The notes: generated by a model not told the origin, from the sequence alone. Numbered from the stretch's first letter, positions 21,687-35,538 are shown. The stretch: DNA of 64,000 bases from Manihot esculenta (GCF_001659605.2 NC_035173.2:12152835-12216834); one strand, 5' to 3'. Numbers and translations are program-made.

Positions 21687-23845
21687 TGTAACGACCCGGA
21701 AATCGGACCGCTACCGGCGCTAGGATCCAGATCGGCATAAGGCCGCCGGGAACCGTAGCAAGCCTGACATAACCTGTAATCCTGTTTAATCCCATACATG
21801 ATCAACAATACCCATAACCCTGTAAACATTCTCATATAACAACCAAGCTCAACCTGTACATAAACATAAACATAACATAAACCTCCACTGGAGCCCTCAT
21901 CAAAATGCTCCAATGGGGTATCTCATCATACATAAGCTTGGCTAAAACATAACTTCATATCTCATATCATAAAGACCATGTACATACAAGTGGGATTAAC
22001 AATCTGTATTGGTCAAGCACAGCTCTATCTTCAATATTCAAATTACATAACATAACTTAAAACACTTTTAAGTTTACATCATAATACAATTGTCATGTCC
22101 ACAATCTAACTATTACAAAAAAACATGCTTCAAAACTCTGGCTAACCTCCTGGTCTACCCTGTACCTGCACATCTGGGGTTAGGGGAGAGGGGTGAGCTA
22201 CAAAGCCCAGTGAGCAGAATAGTAAAACATTTAAAACATATGATAACATGAAATGCATCACATCACAGCTAATCACATCAAGGATGGATTTGTCACCAAT
22301 AGTCCCCTACATGGACCAACTGTGCCAGGGGCGTAGAATGGGCCTCACTGGTCTTTCTCTTACATAACATAACATAACATGGTCCAACTGTGCCAGGGGC
22401 GTAGAATGGGCCTCACTGGTCTTTCTCTTACATAGTGCCAGGGGCGTAGAATGGGCCTCACTGGTCTTCCGTACCGTATCATCATCATCATAGCATAGGG
22501 GGACTAATGGATCATTCAACATCCATCCACATCATCAAACATAATATGCAATGCACATATTCGTGAGTCTAATGCAACACCCTATTATCTCATGGCATTC
22601 ATGATGCGTGAATCATGCTAAACTGATTTATTTATTTAAAAGCATAATAGTTATTCCACTCACCTCTGGCTGAAGCTCTACAGACTCTGAAGCAGCTATC
22701 TCACTGCTGAGGTCCTCGGTTCCTCGGGTCCGAACCTACACAGGTGGACTCCAATGAGGGACCAATCATACACAAACATAACTCTAATAAACTCCCCAAA
22801 AACCCCCTAAAACATCAGGAAAACATTACATAGAAATATGCATGAAATGGCTGAACAGGACACTTTCGGCGGCACCTTCGGCGGCCGAAAGTCCTGGACA
22901 GATCCGAAAGTCGGGCACTTTCGGCGGCACCTTCGGCGGCCGAAAGTCCCAGACAGAGACGAAAGTCTCTTTTCGGGGGCAACTTCGGCAGCCGAATGCT
23001 GCCTCCACAAAGGGGGTTCGGCGGCCGAAACTCCCTTCGGCTGCCGAACCTGGTTTCTGCCAAAGGGCAGAAACTTGGTTCAAACGAACCTCTTGCCTCC
23101 CAAAACCTCTAATCATGCATAATCTTGCTCTACAACATGCATACAAGTTCCTAGGGGCCTCAAACAAACAAATGCCCCAACTACAACACTTCAAGCATAC
23201 TCAAACATGCCACATTGTTCAAGAATCACATAAAACCTAACATTTGCTTAAAAACTCATACAACTCTATACATGCCATTCTACCCCATAAAATCACTTAG
23301 AACTTACTTAAAACACATGAGGAGCTTAAGATCGGCTCTTACCTCTTGAAGATCGAGAGGAAGACGACCTAAACTTGGAGATCCACGAAAATGAGCTCCT
23401 GAGTTTCCAAAGCTCCAAAACTTGTTTCAACAGTTCAAAACCTTCAATGAAAGCTTAAAACTCAAGAAAAATGGTGGGGATTTGGAGGAAAAACACTAGA
23501 TTTGCAAAGGGAAGGTCGGAAGCTTGCTGTGGCCGAAAATGGGAGAAAGCTCGCCCATTTCGGCTAAGTGCCCCTTTTATAGGCGGCTGGCCAGGCCACG
23601 TTCGGGGGCCGAATGTGCCTCCGCATCCATGAAATGTTCGGCGGCCGAACTTGACTTTCGGCGGCCGAACCTGGGTTTTCCTCCAAAGACTTTTCATGCA
23701 AAAACTCATTTAATTTCATACTTAAAACTATTAAAACATGAAAACATTTTTATAAAACATGATTCTACCCTTCTAGAGATCTCCGACATTCGAGATTCCA
23801 CCGGACGGTAGGAATTCCGATACCGGAGTCTAGCCGGGTATTACA
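21687..23845 (-). repeat. 3' LTR of element 2 (2159 bp)
   Basis: On the plus strand it runs from TGTAACGACCCGG to GCCGGGTATTACA. The TATA box is at 23573-23581 and a minus-strand donor-like site at 23341-23342. Three copies of a GGGGCGTAGAATGGGCCTCA minisatellite lie at 22326-22470. Compared with the 5' LTR it lacks one minisatellite copy and a roughly 92-bp module upstream of the TATA box. Confidence 0.93.
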
Positions 23846-23860
23846 TTCTCCCCCCCTTAA
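23846..23860 (-). other. Polypurine tract of element 2
   Basis: On the minus strand TTAAGGGGGGGAGAA lies directly before the 3' LTR. A degenerate form of the hairpin seen in elements A and 5 precedes it at 23861-23882. Confidence 0.85.
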
Positions 23861-23955
23861 GAATATTCGTCCCCGAATGTACCTCAACTAGCACACATAG
23901 CATGGCATAAAACATAACATACATACATAGCACATAAACACAAAGAGATCCAACC

Positions 23956-26900
23956 TTAAAAGAGATGAGGGTACTGCTGGAGCATAGACTCCCGTGTCTC
24001 CCAAGTGCATTCTTCCAAGTTGTGGTGGTTCCACAGGACTTTCACCATCGGGATTTCCTTGTTTCTTAACTTTCTGATCTGGGTGTCTATGATCCGCACT
24101 GGCTGTTCAACATAGGTGAGATCCTCTTGGACCTCCACATCAGGCTCACTAAGAACCTTGCTCGGATCTGACACAAACTTCCTCAACATTGAAACATGGA
24201 AAACCGGATGGATTCTTTCCATCGAAGCAGGTAAATCCAGCTTGTACGACACATTCCCAATCTTTTGCAAGATTTCAAAGGGTCCGATGTATCGTGGGGC
24301 TAGTTTACCTTTCTTCCCGAAGCGAACCACTCCCTTCATTGGAGACACCTTGAGCAATACCAGATCCCCCTCCTGAAACTCTAACTGTCTTCTGTGGACG
24401 TCTACATAGCTCTTCTGTCTGCTTACAGCAGTCTTGATTCTTTCTCTGATTATGGGTACCACCCTGCTGGTGATCTCTACTAACTCAGGCCCTGCCAAGG
24501 CCTTTTCTCTAACTTCCTCCCAGCAAACAGGTGATCTGCACTTCCTTCCATACAAAGCTTCATATGGAGCCATCCCGATGCTAGCATGATGGCTGTTATT
24601 GTAGGCAAACTCCACCAAAGGTAGATGCTGCCTCCAAGAACCGCCAAAGTCTAGTACACACATTCTGAGCATATCCTCGATAGTCTGGATGGTCCTTTCT
24701 GACTGTCCATCAGTCTGGGGGTGGAAGGCAGTACTGAAATCCAACCTAGTACCCATGGCATTCTGCAGACTCCGCCAAAATCTGGAGGTGAACTGGGGCC
24801 CTCTATCTGACACTATCGAAACAGGAACCCCATGCAGCCTGACGATCTCATCGACATACACCTGCGCCAACTTGTCCACAGAGTAGCCACTCCTGACAGG
24901 AATGAAGTGAGCAGATTTGGTGAGTCTGTCCACAATCACCCATATGGAGTCCACTCTGTTGGACGCCGCCGGTAACCCCACTACGAAGTCCATAGCTATA
25001 TTCTCCCATTTCCATTCTGGGATAGGTAGCGGGTTAAGCATTCCAGCCGGCTTCTGATGTTCCAGCTTCACCCTCTGACACACTTCGCAGGCTGACACGA
25101 ACTGTGCCACTTCTTTCTTCATAGCTGGCCACCAATAAACCTTCTTTAAATCTTGATACATCTTGGTGGCTCCGGGGTGAATGCTGTATCTTGCATTATG
25201 AGCCTCCCTCATAATGTCTCCTTTTAGCCCAATGTCATCTGGTACACATATTCTGTTCCCATAGCGGAGGATCCCCTTGCTGTCGAATCTGAACTCACTA
25301 TCATTGCCCGACTGAACAGTCCTGGCAATTTTCACTAACTCCGGGTCCTCATGCTGTTTCTGAGCCACCTGCTCCAGAAACACGGGTGCCACTCTCATCT
25401 GGGCTACCAAGGCACCTGTACCAGATAACTCCAACTGTAGACCTTCCTCAATGAGCTTGTAGAACTCCTTCACCACTGGCCTCCTCTCTGCCGATATATG
25501 GGATAAACTACCGAGTGATTTCCGGCTTAAGGCGTCTGCCACAACATTCGCCTTACCCGGATGGTACTTAATCTTGCAATCATAGTCACTCAGCAGCTCT
25601 ACCCATCTCCTCTGCCTCAAATTCAGATCTTTCTGACTCAAGATGTACTGCAGAATTTTATGATCTGTGAAGATCTCACATTTAACCCCATAGAGGTAGT
25701 GCCTCCACATCTTGAGTGCAAAGATTACTGCTGCCATCTCTAGGTCATGCGTGGGGTAATTCAACTCATGCTTCTTCAGCTGCCTAGAAGCATAAGCGAT
25801 CACCCTCTCATTCTGCATCAGTACACAACCCAGTCCCACACGGGACGCATCACAAAAGACTGTAAAGTCCTCATCACTAGATGGCAGAGCTAGAACTGGT
25901 GCTGAAGTCAACCTCTTCTTAAGCTCTTCAAAACTCTCCTCGCACTGGTCGGTCCACAGAAACTTCTGATTCTTCCTAGTCAGTTTGGTCAGAGGAGCTG
26001 CTATCTTTGAGAAGTCCTGAACGAACCTCCTGTAGTAACCTGCCAAACCCAAGAAACTTCTAATCTCTGTCACTGAAGTGGGTCTAGGCCAGTTAGCTAC
26101 AGTTTCTGTCTTCTTGGGGTCTACCTCAATACCATTCTCTGACACTACATGCCCCAAGAATGAAATGGTCCTCAGCCAGAACTCACATTTAGAGAACTTG
26201 GCATACAAGCCATGTTCCCTCAAAGTCTGCAAGACCAACCGCAGATGATGGGCATGCTCCTCTGCATTCCTGGAATACACCAAGATATCATCTATGAAGA
26301 CAATAACGAAGTGATCCAGGTACTGGCTAAACACTCTGTTCATGAGATCCATGAATGCTGCAGGGGCGTTGGTTAACCCGAACGGCATTACAAGGAACTC
26401 AAAATGCCCATATCTGGTCCTGAAGGCTGTCTTCGGCACATCTTCCTCCCTTATCCTTAACTGATGGTACCCCGATCTCAGATCTATTTTGGAGAAACAA
26501 CCTGCTCCGGCTAGCTGGTCGAATAGATCATCGATCCTTGGCAATGGGTACCTATTCTTGGTAGTGACTTTGTTCAACTGTCTGTAGTCGATACAAAGTC
26601 TAAGGGATCCATCCTTCTTTCTTACGAATAAAACTGGTGCACCCCACGGTGAAGTGCTCGGTCGGATGAAGTCCTTTTCTACCAACTCTTGCAACTGTTC
26701 TTTCAACTCCTTCAATTCGGCTGGGGCCATCCTGTAGGGAGGGATAGAGATCGGTCTAGTTCCAGGCACCAACTCTATTTCGAACTCTATCTCCCTAGCA
26801 GGTGGTAAACCTGGAAGCTCATCTGGAAAGAAGTCCTGAAACTCTCGGACAACTGGCACCGAGGCCGGCTCCCTGACCTGACTATCTAGCTCTCTCACAT

Positions 26901-28929
26901 GAGCTAAGTACCCCTGACATCCCTTCCTAAGCAACCTACGAGCCTGAAGAGCTGATATCAGACCTCTAGGCGTGCCCCTCTTGTCTCCTCTGAAGACGAC
27001 CTCTGACCCGTTCTGATCTCTGAACCTGACTACCTTGTCCCTGCAGTCCAAGGTAGCACCATGGGTAGACAGCCAATCCATCCCTAGAATGACGTCAAAG
27101 TCTGTCAAATCTAGAACCACAAGGTCGGCGGAGAGGCATCTTCCCTCAATAAAAACTGGACTGTACTGGCAGACTGACACTGCCACTGACGGGTCACACT
27201 TGGGTCCACTGACCCATAGGGGACACTCTAACCCAGAGACTATCAGACCCAACCTCTCAACGGCTCTCGGAGCAATAAATGAATGAGATGCACCCGGGTC
27301 CATTAATGCATACACATCAGAACACCCAATGACGAGATTACCTGACACCACGGTGTTGGATGTGTTAGCCTCCTGCTGAGTCATGGTGAAGATCCTGGCT
27401 GGAGCTGATGGACCTTCACCTCGGGAACCAGAAGAAGAGGCTGCCCCTCTCCCTCTACCTCTGCCACTGCCCTGAGTTGTGGCTGGAACTGCTGGCTGTG
27501 CCACACTACCAGAAGCTGTCTGCTGGGGCTGGCCCAAAAAAGGCGCTCTAGGACAATCCCGAGCTATGTGTCCCTCCTGTCCACATCTGAAACATGCATT
27601 AGTCCCAGCTCGACACACTCCCCTGTGTGGTCTTCCACATCTCTGGCATTCTGTACCATCTGAGCCTGAGCTCGAGCCACCGCCAAATCCCAGACCGGAT
27701 TTCAACTTGTTCCAAAACTTATTCTTCTTCGGTTTCTTGGTGGTACTGCTCCACCTCTTGCTGCCTGAAGCTGCTGCACTAAAAGAAGAAGAGCCTGGGG
27801 TCTTAACCCCTGAAGACTGGGTCACTGATTGCTTCACTGACCCCTCAACTATAGCACTTGCCTCCATTCTTCGAGCCATATCCACCACAGTGTGGAAACT
27901 TTCTCTCTCAGCTGACTGAACCAACGAGGAGTACCTGGAATGCAGCTTCATAACATATTTCTTGGCTTTCTTCGTATCTGAATCTAGAGCTTGCCCTGAA
28001 AAAGGCAATAGCTCCAAGAATTTATCCGTGAACTCCTCTACACTCATGTGCTCTGACTGCCTCAGTTGTTCAAACTCAATCATTTTCAGTTCTCTAGAAC
28101 TGTCTGGAAAAGCCCATCCAGCGAACTCATTCGCAAATTCCTCCCATGTCATACTGTCTAGTCTCGGGTCCACATAACACTTGAACCATTCCCGTGCCTT
28201 CTTGCACTTCAAAGTGAACCCTGCCATCTGAATGGCCCTGCTGTCACTTGCCCCTAGCTCATCAGTTATTGTCTTCACCACTCTCAGATACTCAAAGGGG
28301 TCATCCCCTGACTTGTATTTGGGAGCATCTAGCTTGAGGTAATCTGTCATTTTCACTTTGCTCCCATCGACTGAGCTAGGTCTAGGAGGTTGAGTAACTG
28401 GGGCTGCTGGTTCTGTAGGTGGTGGAGGTGGAGGTGCAGCATTCCCTGAGGTGGGGTTTGCCGAGTTAGGATAGAAGGGTGAGGGTGGATAAGCTGGGTA
28501 CTATGGGTAAGGTGGATAGAAAGGTGGATAAGGCATGTAGGTAGGGTAGGGGTTAAAGCTGGAGTAATCCGATGTACCTCCCATCGGATACCCTGAACCC
28601 TGTGGGAAGGGTGGATAATGGGGTGGAAAACCATACCTCGAGGCCTGAACGCCTCCCTGTGACTCCCCTGTCCCTTCTTCCTGCATGCTCACATCCAGGT
28701 TCCCATCCCTCCTCTGATCCTCTTCCAAAACCTCCCTCACATCTGAAGAACTTCCTCCTCTATCAGTCCCCCTTCTGCTGGCATCAAAAGACCTTCTAGG
28801 GTCCCTTGACACTCTATCTCTGTTGGCTCTACAAGACATTGCCCTAGGCAATGTAGGAGGACGGGCGCTCGTGCCCTCATCCTCAGGTGGCACTCCAGTC
28901 AATCGCACAGATCGACGGGTTCCTATCAT
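23956..28929 (-). pseudogene. Gag-pol polyprotein of element 2, one in-frame stop in gag
   Basis: One frame of 1658 codons from ATG at 28929 to the TAA at 23956, broken only by a TAG at 28501-28503 (codon 143) in the proline/tyrosine-rich part of gag; element 5 has CAG there. In order: basic N-terminus (RTRRS-like), PPYPQYP-type region, retrotransposon gag domain (about 195-330), CCHC zinc knuckle [15 protein letters not shown] (about 444), aspartic protease with DPGASHSFI (about 541, Pro in place of the usual Ser/Thr), RT with FIDDILVYS (about 875), RNase H (about 1020-1110), integrase with zinc finger and DDE core (about 1240-1440), and a chromodomain-like C-terminus (about 1605-1655). Pol itself is uninterrupted. 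Gag forms the particle; pol makes and integrates cDNA. Confidence 0.93.
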
Positions 28930-29184
28930 CCTATTCTTTGAAAAACAGCTCATAACAAGCAAACATTAGCATCATATGGTTCATGTGGGCACACATGAAC
29001 CCTCATCACATACATCACATAGCATAGCATATCATCAATGCACATGTACAAAATCATGGCATTTCATGTCATCATACAAGACAGGACTCAACATCCTATC
29101 CTAGTGGACATGACCTTCCTATTGTGCTTGACCTTCTAGAACATCTATGAGCCCGACACTCTAGGTCCGACCATATGAACCTAA

Positions 29185-29197
29185 GGCTCTGATACCA
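29185..29197 (-). other. Primer-binding site of element 2 (tRNA-iMet type)
   Basis: On the minus strand TGGTATCAGAGCC starts three bases after the 5' LTR. This is the usual plant complement to the 3' end of initiator methionine tRNA. Confidence 0.9.
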
Positions 29198-29200
29198 TTC

Positions 29201-31495
29201 TGTAACGATCCGGAAATCGGACCGCTACCGGCGCTAGGATCCAGATCGGCATAAGGCCGCCGGGAACCGTAGCAAGCCTGACATAACCTGTAATCCTGTT
29301 TAATCCCATACATGATCAACAATACCCATAACCCTGTAAACATTCTCATATAACAACCAAGCTCAACCTGTACATAAACATAAACATAACATAAACCTCC
29401 ACTGGAGCCCTCATCAAAATGCTCCAATGGGGTATCTCATCATACATAAGCTTGGCTGAAACATAACTTCATATCTCATATCATAAAGACCATGTACATA
29501 CAAGTGGGATTAACAATCTGTATTGGTCAAGCACAGCTCTATCTTCAATATTCAAATTACATAACATAACTTAAAACACTTTTAAGTTTACATCATAATA
29601 CAATTGTCATGTCCACAATCTAACTATTACAAAAAAACATGCTTCAAAACTCTGTCTAACCTCCTGGTCTACCCTGTACCTGCACATCTGGGGTTAGGGG
29701 AGAGGGGTGAGCTACAAAGCCCAGTGAGCAGAATAGTAAAACATTTAAAACATATGATAACATGAAATGCATCACATCACAGCTAATCACATCAAGGATG
29801 GATTTGTCACCAATAGTCCCCTACATGGACCAACTGTGCCAGGGGCGTAGAATGGGCCTCACTGGTCTTTCTCTTACATAACATAACATAACATGGTCCA
29901 ACTGTGCCAGGGGCGTAGAATGGGCCTCACTGGTCTTTCTCTTACATAGTGCCAGGGGCGTAGAATGGGCCTCACTGGTCTTTCTCTTAGATAGTGCCAG
30001 GGGCGTAGAATGGGCCTCACTGGTCTTCCGTACCGTATCATCATCATCATAGCATAGGGGGACTAATGGATCATTCAACATCCATCCACATCATCAAACA
30101 TAATATGCAATGCACATATTCGTGAGTCTAATGCAACACCCTATTATCTCATGGCATTCATGATGCGTGAATCATGCTAAACTGATTTATTTATTTAAAA
30201 GCATAATAGTTATTCCACTCACCTCTGGCTGAAGCTCTACAGACTCTGAAGCAGCTATCTCACTGCTGAGGTCCTCGGTTCCTCGGGTCCGAACCTACAC
30301 AGGTGGACTCCAATGAGGGACCAATCATACACAAACATAACTCTAATAAACTCCCCAAAAACCCCTTAAAACATCAGGAAAACATTACATAGAAATATGC
30401 ATGAAATGGCTGAACAGGACACTTTCGGCGGCACCTTCGGCGGCCGAAAGTCCTGGACAGATCCGAAAGTCGGGCACTTTCGGCGGCACCTTCGGCGGCC
30501 GAAAGTCCCAGACAGAGACGAAAGTCTCTTTTCGGGGGCAACTTCGGCAGCCGAATGCTGCCTCCACAAAGGGGGTTCGGCGGCCGAAACTCCCTTCGGC
30601 TGCCGAACCTGGTTTCTGCCAAAGGGCAGAAACTTGGTTCAAACGAACCTCTTGCCTCCCAAAACCTCTAATCATGCATAATCTTGCTCTACAACATGCA
30701 TACAAGTTCCTAGGGGCCTCAAACAAACAAATGCCCCAACTACAACACTTCAAGCATACTCAAACATGCCACATTGTTCAAGAATCACATAAAACCTAAC
30801 ATTTGCTTAAAAACTCATACAACCCTATACATGCCATTCTACCCCATAAAATCACTTAGAACTTACTTAAAACACATGAGGAGCTTAAGATCGGCTCTTA
30901 CCTCTTGAAGATCGAGAGGAAGACGACCTAAACTTGGAGATCCACGAAAATGAGCTCCTGAGTTCCCAAAGCTCCAAAACTTGTTTCAACAGTTCAAAAC
31001 CTTCAATGAAAGCTTAAAACTCAAGAAAAATGGTGGGGATTTGGAGGAAAAACACTAGATTTGCAAAGGGAAGGTCGGAAGCTTGCTGTGGCCGAAAATG
31101 GGAGAAAGCTCGCCCATTTCGGCTAAGTGCCCCTTTTATAGGCGGCTGGCCAGGCCACGTTCGGGGCCGAATGTGCCTCCGCATCCATGAAATGTTCGGC
31201 GGCCGAACTTGACTTTCGGCGGCCGAACCTGGACTGCCCTCACTCATGCTTTCGGGGGCCTAACGTGCCTCCAAAACGCATGCACGTTCGGCGGCCGAAC
31301 TTGACTTTCGGCGGCCGAACCTGGGTTTTCCTCCAAAGACTTTTCATGCAAAAACTCATTTAATTTCATACTTAAAACTATTAAAACATGAAAATATTTT
31401 TATAAAACATGATTCTACCCTTCTAGAGATCTCCGACATCCAAGATTCCACCGGACGGTAGGAATTCCGATACCGGAGTCTAGCCGGGTATTACA
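29201..31495 (-). repeat. 5' LTR of element 2 (2295 bp)
   Basis: On the plus strand it runs from TGTAACGATCCGG to GCCGGGTATTACA. The TATA box is at 31132-31140. Donor-like sites on the minus strand are at 30900-30901 and 30231-30232, and a pyrimidine-rich acceptor-like site at 29688-29689. Four copies of the GGGGCGTAGAATGGGCCTCA minisatellite lie at 29836-30027. Confidence 0.93.
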
Positions 31496-31500
31496 CTTCC

Positions 31501-32700
31501 CCTATGATCTTTCGAAATATACATTTGTATATCTCGTCATTATTTTTACTAGGTGTTTGTATGTTTTGTATTTGTCTCATACCCTCGTCCAATCGTCACC
31601 ACTAACAATTTAATTAATCCTTTAACGATTTGCTAAGGGGTTATTGCCCAACCAACCTAAGAACCTAATGGTCACCATTTTTTACCCAAAAAAAGGGTCA
31701 AGGCTGGTTCACTTACCAGTGCCTAACACCCGACTAGTGGTCATAAAATAAATTAGAAATTTTTACAAAACAGGATCAATACCTGGATATATGGCCCGGT
31801 GGACTCTCGCCTTCTGAACATGAAATGCTTTAGAGATTTTGCAATATGGTACTTACATCCGATCGCGAATCTTGAGACTGGGTCATAAGACTCGCCCCAT
31901 CAACTTTAATCTTTGAACCCACAGGTTCGCTTGTCAGTTGCTCACCCAGTAACCTAGCATAAGATGCTTTGTTTTACGAGACTAACACCCAGATTGTGGT
32001 CTGGCGGAACTCGCCTTGTGGTCTAGTATGAATGCCTTCTTTAGTGGAATTAATGGTTGGATTGTGGACTGGCAGAATTCGCCTTGTAGCCTTGATTAGT
32101 GGGACCGACGCCTAGATTGTGGTCTAGCAGAACCCGCCTTGTGGCCTTGATTAGTAGGACTAACTCTCAAATTATGGCCTTGCGAAATTTTGCCTTGTGA
32201 CCTGGCTTGGCAAAACCCACCTTGTGGCCTTGATTAGTGGGACTAGTTCCTGAATTATGGTCTAGCGGTACTCGCCTTGTGACCTGACTTGGAAGAACCC
32301 GCCTTATAACCTTAATTAGTGGGACTGATACCCAAATTATGGTCTGGCGGAATCCGCCTTATGACTTGACTTGGCAGAATCCGTCTTATGGCCTTAATTA
32401 GTGGGACTGATACCCGAATTGTGGTCTAGCGGAACCCACCTTGTGACTTGTCATGAATGCTCCTTATCCTTTTCAGAGAAAGCAACCCTATCGTTTCTTG
32501 TCACTAAAGAACACAACATATGAAAAAAATACCTCGTTAATTATTATTAATAAAATATCCTCAAGTTATAAATATTTCAGTACTCAGTTATCTAATTTGG
32601 TCGGCCTATAAGACCCTGAGTGAATATCTTTCGAGATCCTAAATAGTCGCTTTCAGTTTTCATTGAGCTTACCAGACCGACTGTTACATCTGTGGTTTGC
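31501..32700. repeat. 82-bp tandem repeats and flanking non-coding DNA
   Basis: GATTAGTGGGACT-type starts occur at 32094, 32149, 32232, 32314 and 32396, giving spacings of 55, 83, 82 and 82. Each unit contains two half-related GGTCTAGCGGAACCCGCCTT blocks. Copies are degenerate. The remainder (31501-31980) shows no gene. It may be the untranslated part of the same old element as the gag at 32820-34112. Confidence 0.7.
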
Positions 32701-32819
32701 TTATTTTTTCTGATCATCACTAGGTCCTTTCGTAATTATATGAATAATCCCCCTAGGTTTCCTGTCAGGGGTGATTTTGGGAGTTATTGCCTTAGGTTCA
32801 GGTCTCCTCTCTTCCCTTC

Positions 32820-34112
32820 CCTTCCCTTCTTAGCGAACTTTCGAAGAGTGTCATCCCTTATCAGCCTCTTGATCTCATCTTTCAGTTACCGATACTCCTC
32901 CATCGTATGACCATGATCTTCGTGGAAATGATAGTTCTTGGTCTTGTCTCGTCTTTCCACTTTCTTAGGATTGAGCTTGGGCGACCACCTGACTTTCTTG
33001 TCGTTTTTCCTGATCTACATTAGAATATGCATCCGTGAGTCATACAATAAAGTATAATTCTTATACTACTTTGGTCATCCCTCCTTCAAGAAATAGGGTA
33101 ACTCCTGTGGTCTCCTTCGTGTCCTTGCCTCTCCAGCTTTTAATTTTGCTTTTGGTTCGCCCTCTTGTCCTCCCTTAATGCTTGGACTTCATCATTAGAC
33201 TTGATATACTTTTGGGCTTTGTCTATCAACTGTTGATATATTGCGGCTGGATTTTTGATTAAGGAATCCATGAACTTGACATTGCGCGTTCTTTTCTTTA
33301 GTGTTTCACATGCTATCTCATGATTTAACTCCTCCATCTGTATTGTTTCAGTATTGAACCGTGAGATAAATCTCCTTAAATACTCGCCCTCTCTTTGGCG
33401 GATCTTCCGAAAGTCAAAGGAGAGTTTTTTAGGAGGTGTACAAGTAATAAATATGGATTTAAATAATGTAGCGAACTGCGTAAAATTTTGAATTAAATCT
33501 GGTCTCAAATGTTGGTTCTATTTTTTTAGCCAAACCTGATGGAAACACTTTGCACAACACAAAGTCATTAACGTCCTGAAGCTGCATGGTTATCCTAAAG
33601 ATCGCTAAATGACTTCTGTGATCTATTGTTCCATCATATTTGTCCAAGCTGGACAGCTTGAATGTGGTTAGAAAAGTTTTTGCCAAAATTTCTTCTAAAA
33701 GAGTTGAGGCATCCTTCATGCCAAAGTCCTCCTCTTGTTCCTTCTGGTACATTTGAACAGTCCGTACTAGCTTTCAGTCTACACCTTTTGAAGCATCGTC
33801 TAATTCATCTTCTTCGACCTCGGCCTTCGCTTTGGACCATTTCTTAATTGCCTCTGTACGAGTGCCCAGGGTGTTAACAGGGCCTTCCTCCCTTCCTTTG
33901 GGAGCCATGATTGATGCCTTCCCTCGAGTCTTGTACTACTCGAGAGTAGCCTGCAACTTCTAGATGTATTGGATCATTTGCTCGCTGTTCAAATTGCTGA
34001 GATCTGCTTCATTGACCGTTGAGACTGTATTTTATCCATTGCCAGGAGTGGAAGAAATGACAACGATCTCATTGGTTGCAACCTTAGCAGCAGCTCAGGA
34101 AGTTGTAGCCAT
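32820..34112 (-). pseudogene. Decayed Tat/Ogre-like Ty3/gypsy gag
   Basis: On the minus strand an ATG at 34112 (MATTS) starts a broken frame. Recognisable parts are KLSSLDKYDGTIDHRSHLA and MQLQDVNDFVLCKVFPSGLA (about 33530-33680), LSFDFRKIRQREGEYLRRF (about 33370-33430), VKFMDSLIKNPA (about 33250) and an HEDHGHTMEEY zinc-type motif (about 32900-32930). These match the gag of Tat-lineage elements. Several stops and frameshifts are present. No protease, RT or integrase follows on this strand, so it is either a remnant or a gag-only non-autonomous element. Confidence 0.65.
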
Positions 34113-35529
34113 TTTGTAAGAAAGACGAGAGAGATTTCTGTCTCTGAGAAAAGGAATAAGAGACCATCTTTAATCCAAATGAGTAGAAGAGATTTAATGG
34201 ATATTCTCGACAATGAAACCATATGATGCGATCAAAAATAGAGCTGTGTTGTGATTAGCTAAACCTGCAAGGAAGAGAACTTGAGGTGGTGAGTTGTCCA
34301 CGATAGCTACTCCGACGCTTAAGTCAGTAAACTGAAAAATAGAGTGAGTATAAGGAATTGCTAAGAATTCAAGTATAATTGTGTAAAAATTACGTACTAT
34401 TGCCTCAGTGATCGTTCTCTTTTTATACTGTAAAAAGATGGAAATAAATATAGCATTTCCTGATAATCTGGTGATGATGTAGCCGGCTGCTTGATAAGGG
34501 ATCTCACCAGCTATTAAGTTGGTGATCCCGCGATTACAAGCGTAATAGAAATATACTAGATTGTGTTTGATAATAATAACTTTATGCCGAGACTCGCCTA
34601 TCTAGGGGAGTGTGAGCCTTGATGATGAACTAGGTGTTTCAGATGTTCGGATCTTCCTTTTCTCGGATGAGACCACGTTGATCACTTATCAGATCTTTAC
34701 CATGTAGCCCTGTTTCGTGGTGGCAACTCATAACTTACTTTAATCGATGGTTGTATAATATAAAAATATAAATTAAGAGACTTTTTTTTTCAAAAATTAA
34801 TAAAATAATATAATATATTTTTAATATTAATCATAAATGTATTAAATATTAATACTCAATATTAAATTAAATTCTAAAAAATAGAAGTCCATATAAAGGT
34901 AAAATCAATAGAAAAACAAATAGCAAAGGAAAAGGAAAAAAAAAGAGTTATTAAGGGTTAATTAGATAATTTTGATATAAATAGTTTTAAGTAAAATAGT
35001 TTCTTATAAAATTTTGATAAGATTTATTTTTAATTCAAAATTAATTATTACAACAATTCAATAGAATTAAATTTTTATATTATTTAGTTTTAATAAATAT
35101 AAAAATTAAAAAATAATTTTTTTAAATTAATCATTTTAAATAAGAGGAAAAGAAAAGAAAGGGAAAAAGAAAAAGAAAAAAAAGGAAGGAAAGGGAAGAA
35201 GAAGAAGAAATGAGGAAGAGTGTGGAGAACTTATTGATTCAATTGAGTGTGGTTAATTTTTCACCGCTGACATTTTGATATATTGAAAATATTTATATCT
35301 AAAAGTTATAATATTAATTTGATAATTTTTTAATTGTTGGATTTGGATATTAATTTTATAACTCTTTCTGCCTAAGTTGGAGCACTGATTTCTAGTACTA
35401 TTGTGTTTTATATATATATAAAAGTTAGAATACTTGAAAGATTATGAAATTTTATATATATGGTCTTTGATATGTTGAGGATTTTTGCTTTAAAATTTGG
35501 TAATTTTTAGATTTGGAGTTTGTAAAATA
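34113..35529. other. AT-rich spacer, no gene seen
   Basis: 34113-34740 is probably the leader of the old gag element (including a GTTTAGCTAATCAC-type stretch on the minus strand). 34740-35529 is AT-rich with purine runs near 35140-35215. No coding region or RNA gene was recognised. Confidence 0.5.
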
Positions 35530-35538
35530 AAAGTTTAT

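Larger units (their letters stand above)
21687..31495 (-). mobile_element. Complete Ty3/gypsy chromovirus element, minus strand (element 2)
   Basis: A 9.8-kb element with two LTRs, primer-binding site, single-frame gag-pol and polypurine tract in the expected order. The 5-bp direct repeat CTTCC lies on both sides (21682-21686 and 31496-31500), proving a single insertion. Apart from two length differences, the two LTRs differ at only about a dozen positions that I noticed by eye, so the insertion is recent. It interrupts an unrecognised decayed coding stretch. Confidence 0.93.

Noticed and set aside
22326..22470. Short regular repeats as a CRISPR array
   Set aside because: There are no unique spacers of constant length and the context is a plant LTR; these are minisatellite copies.
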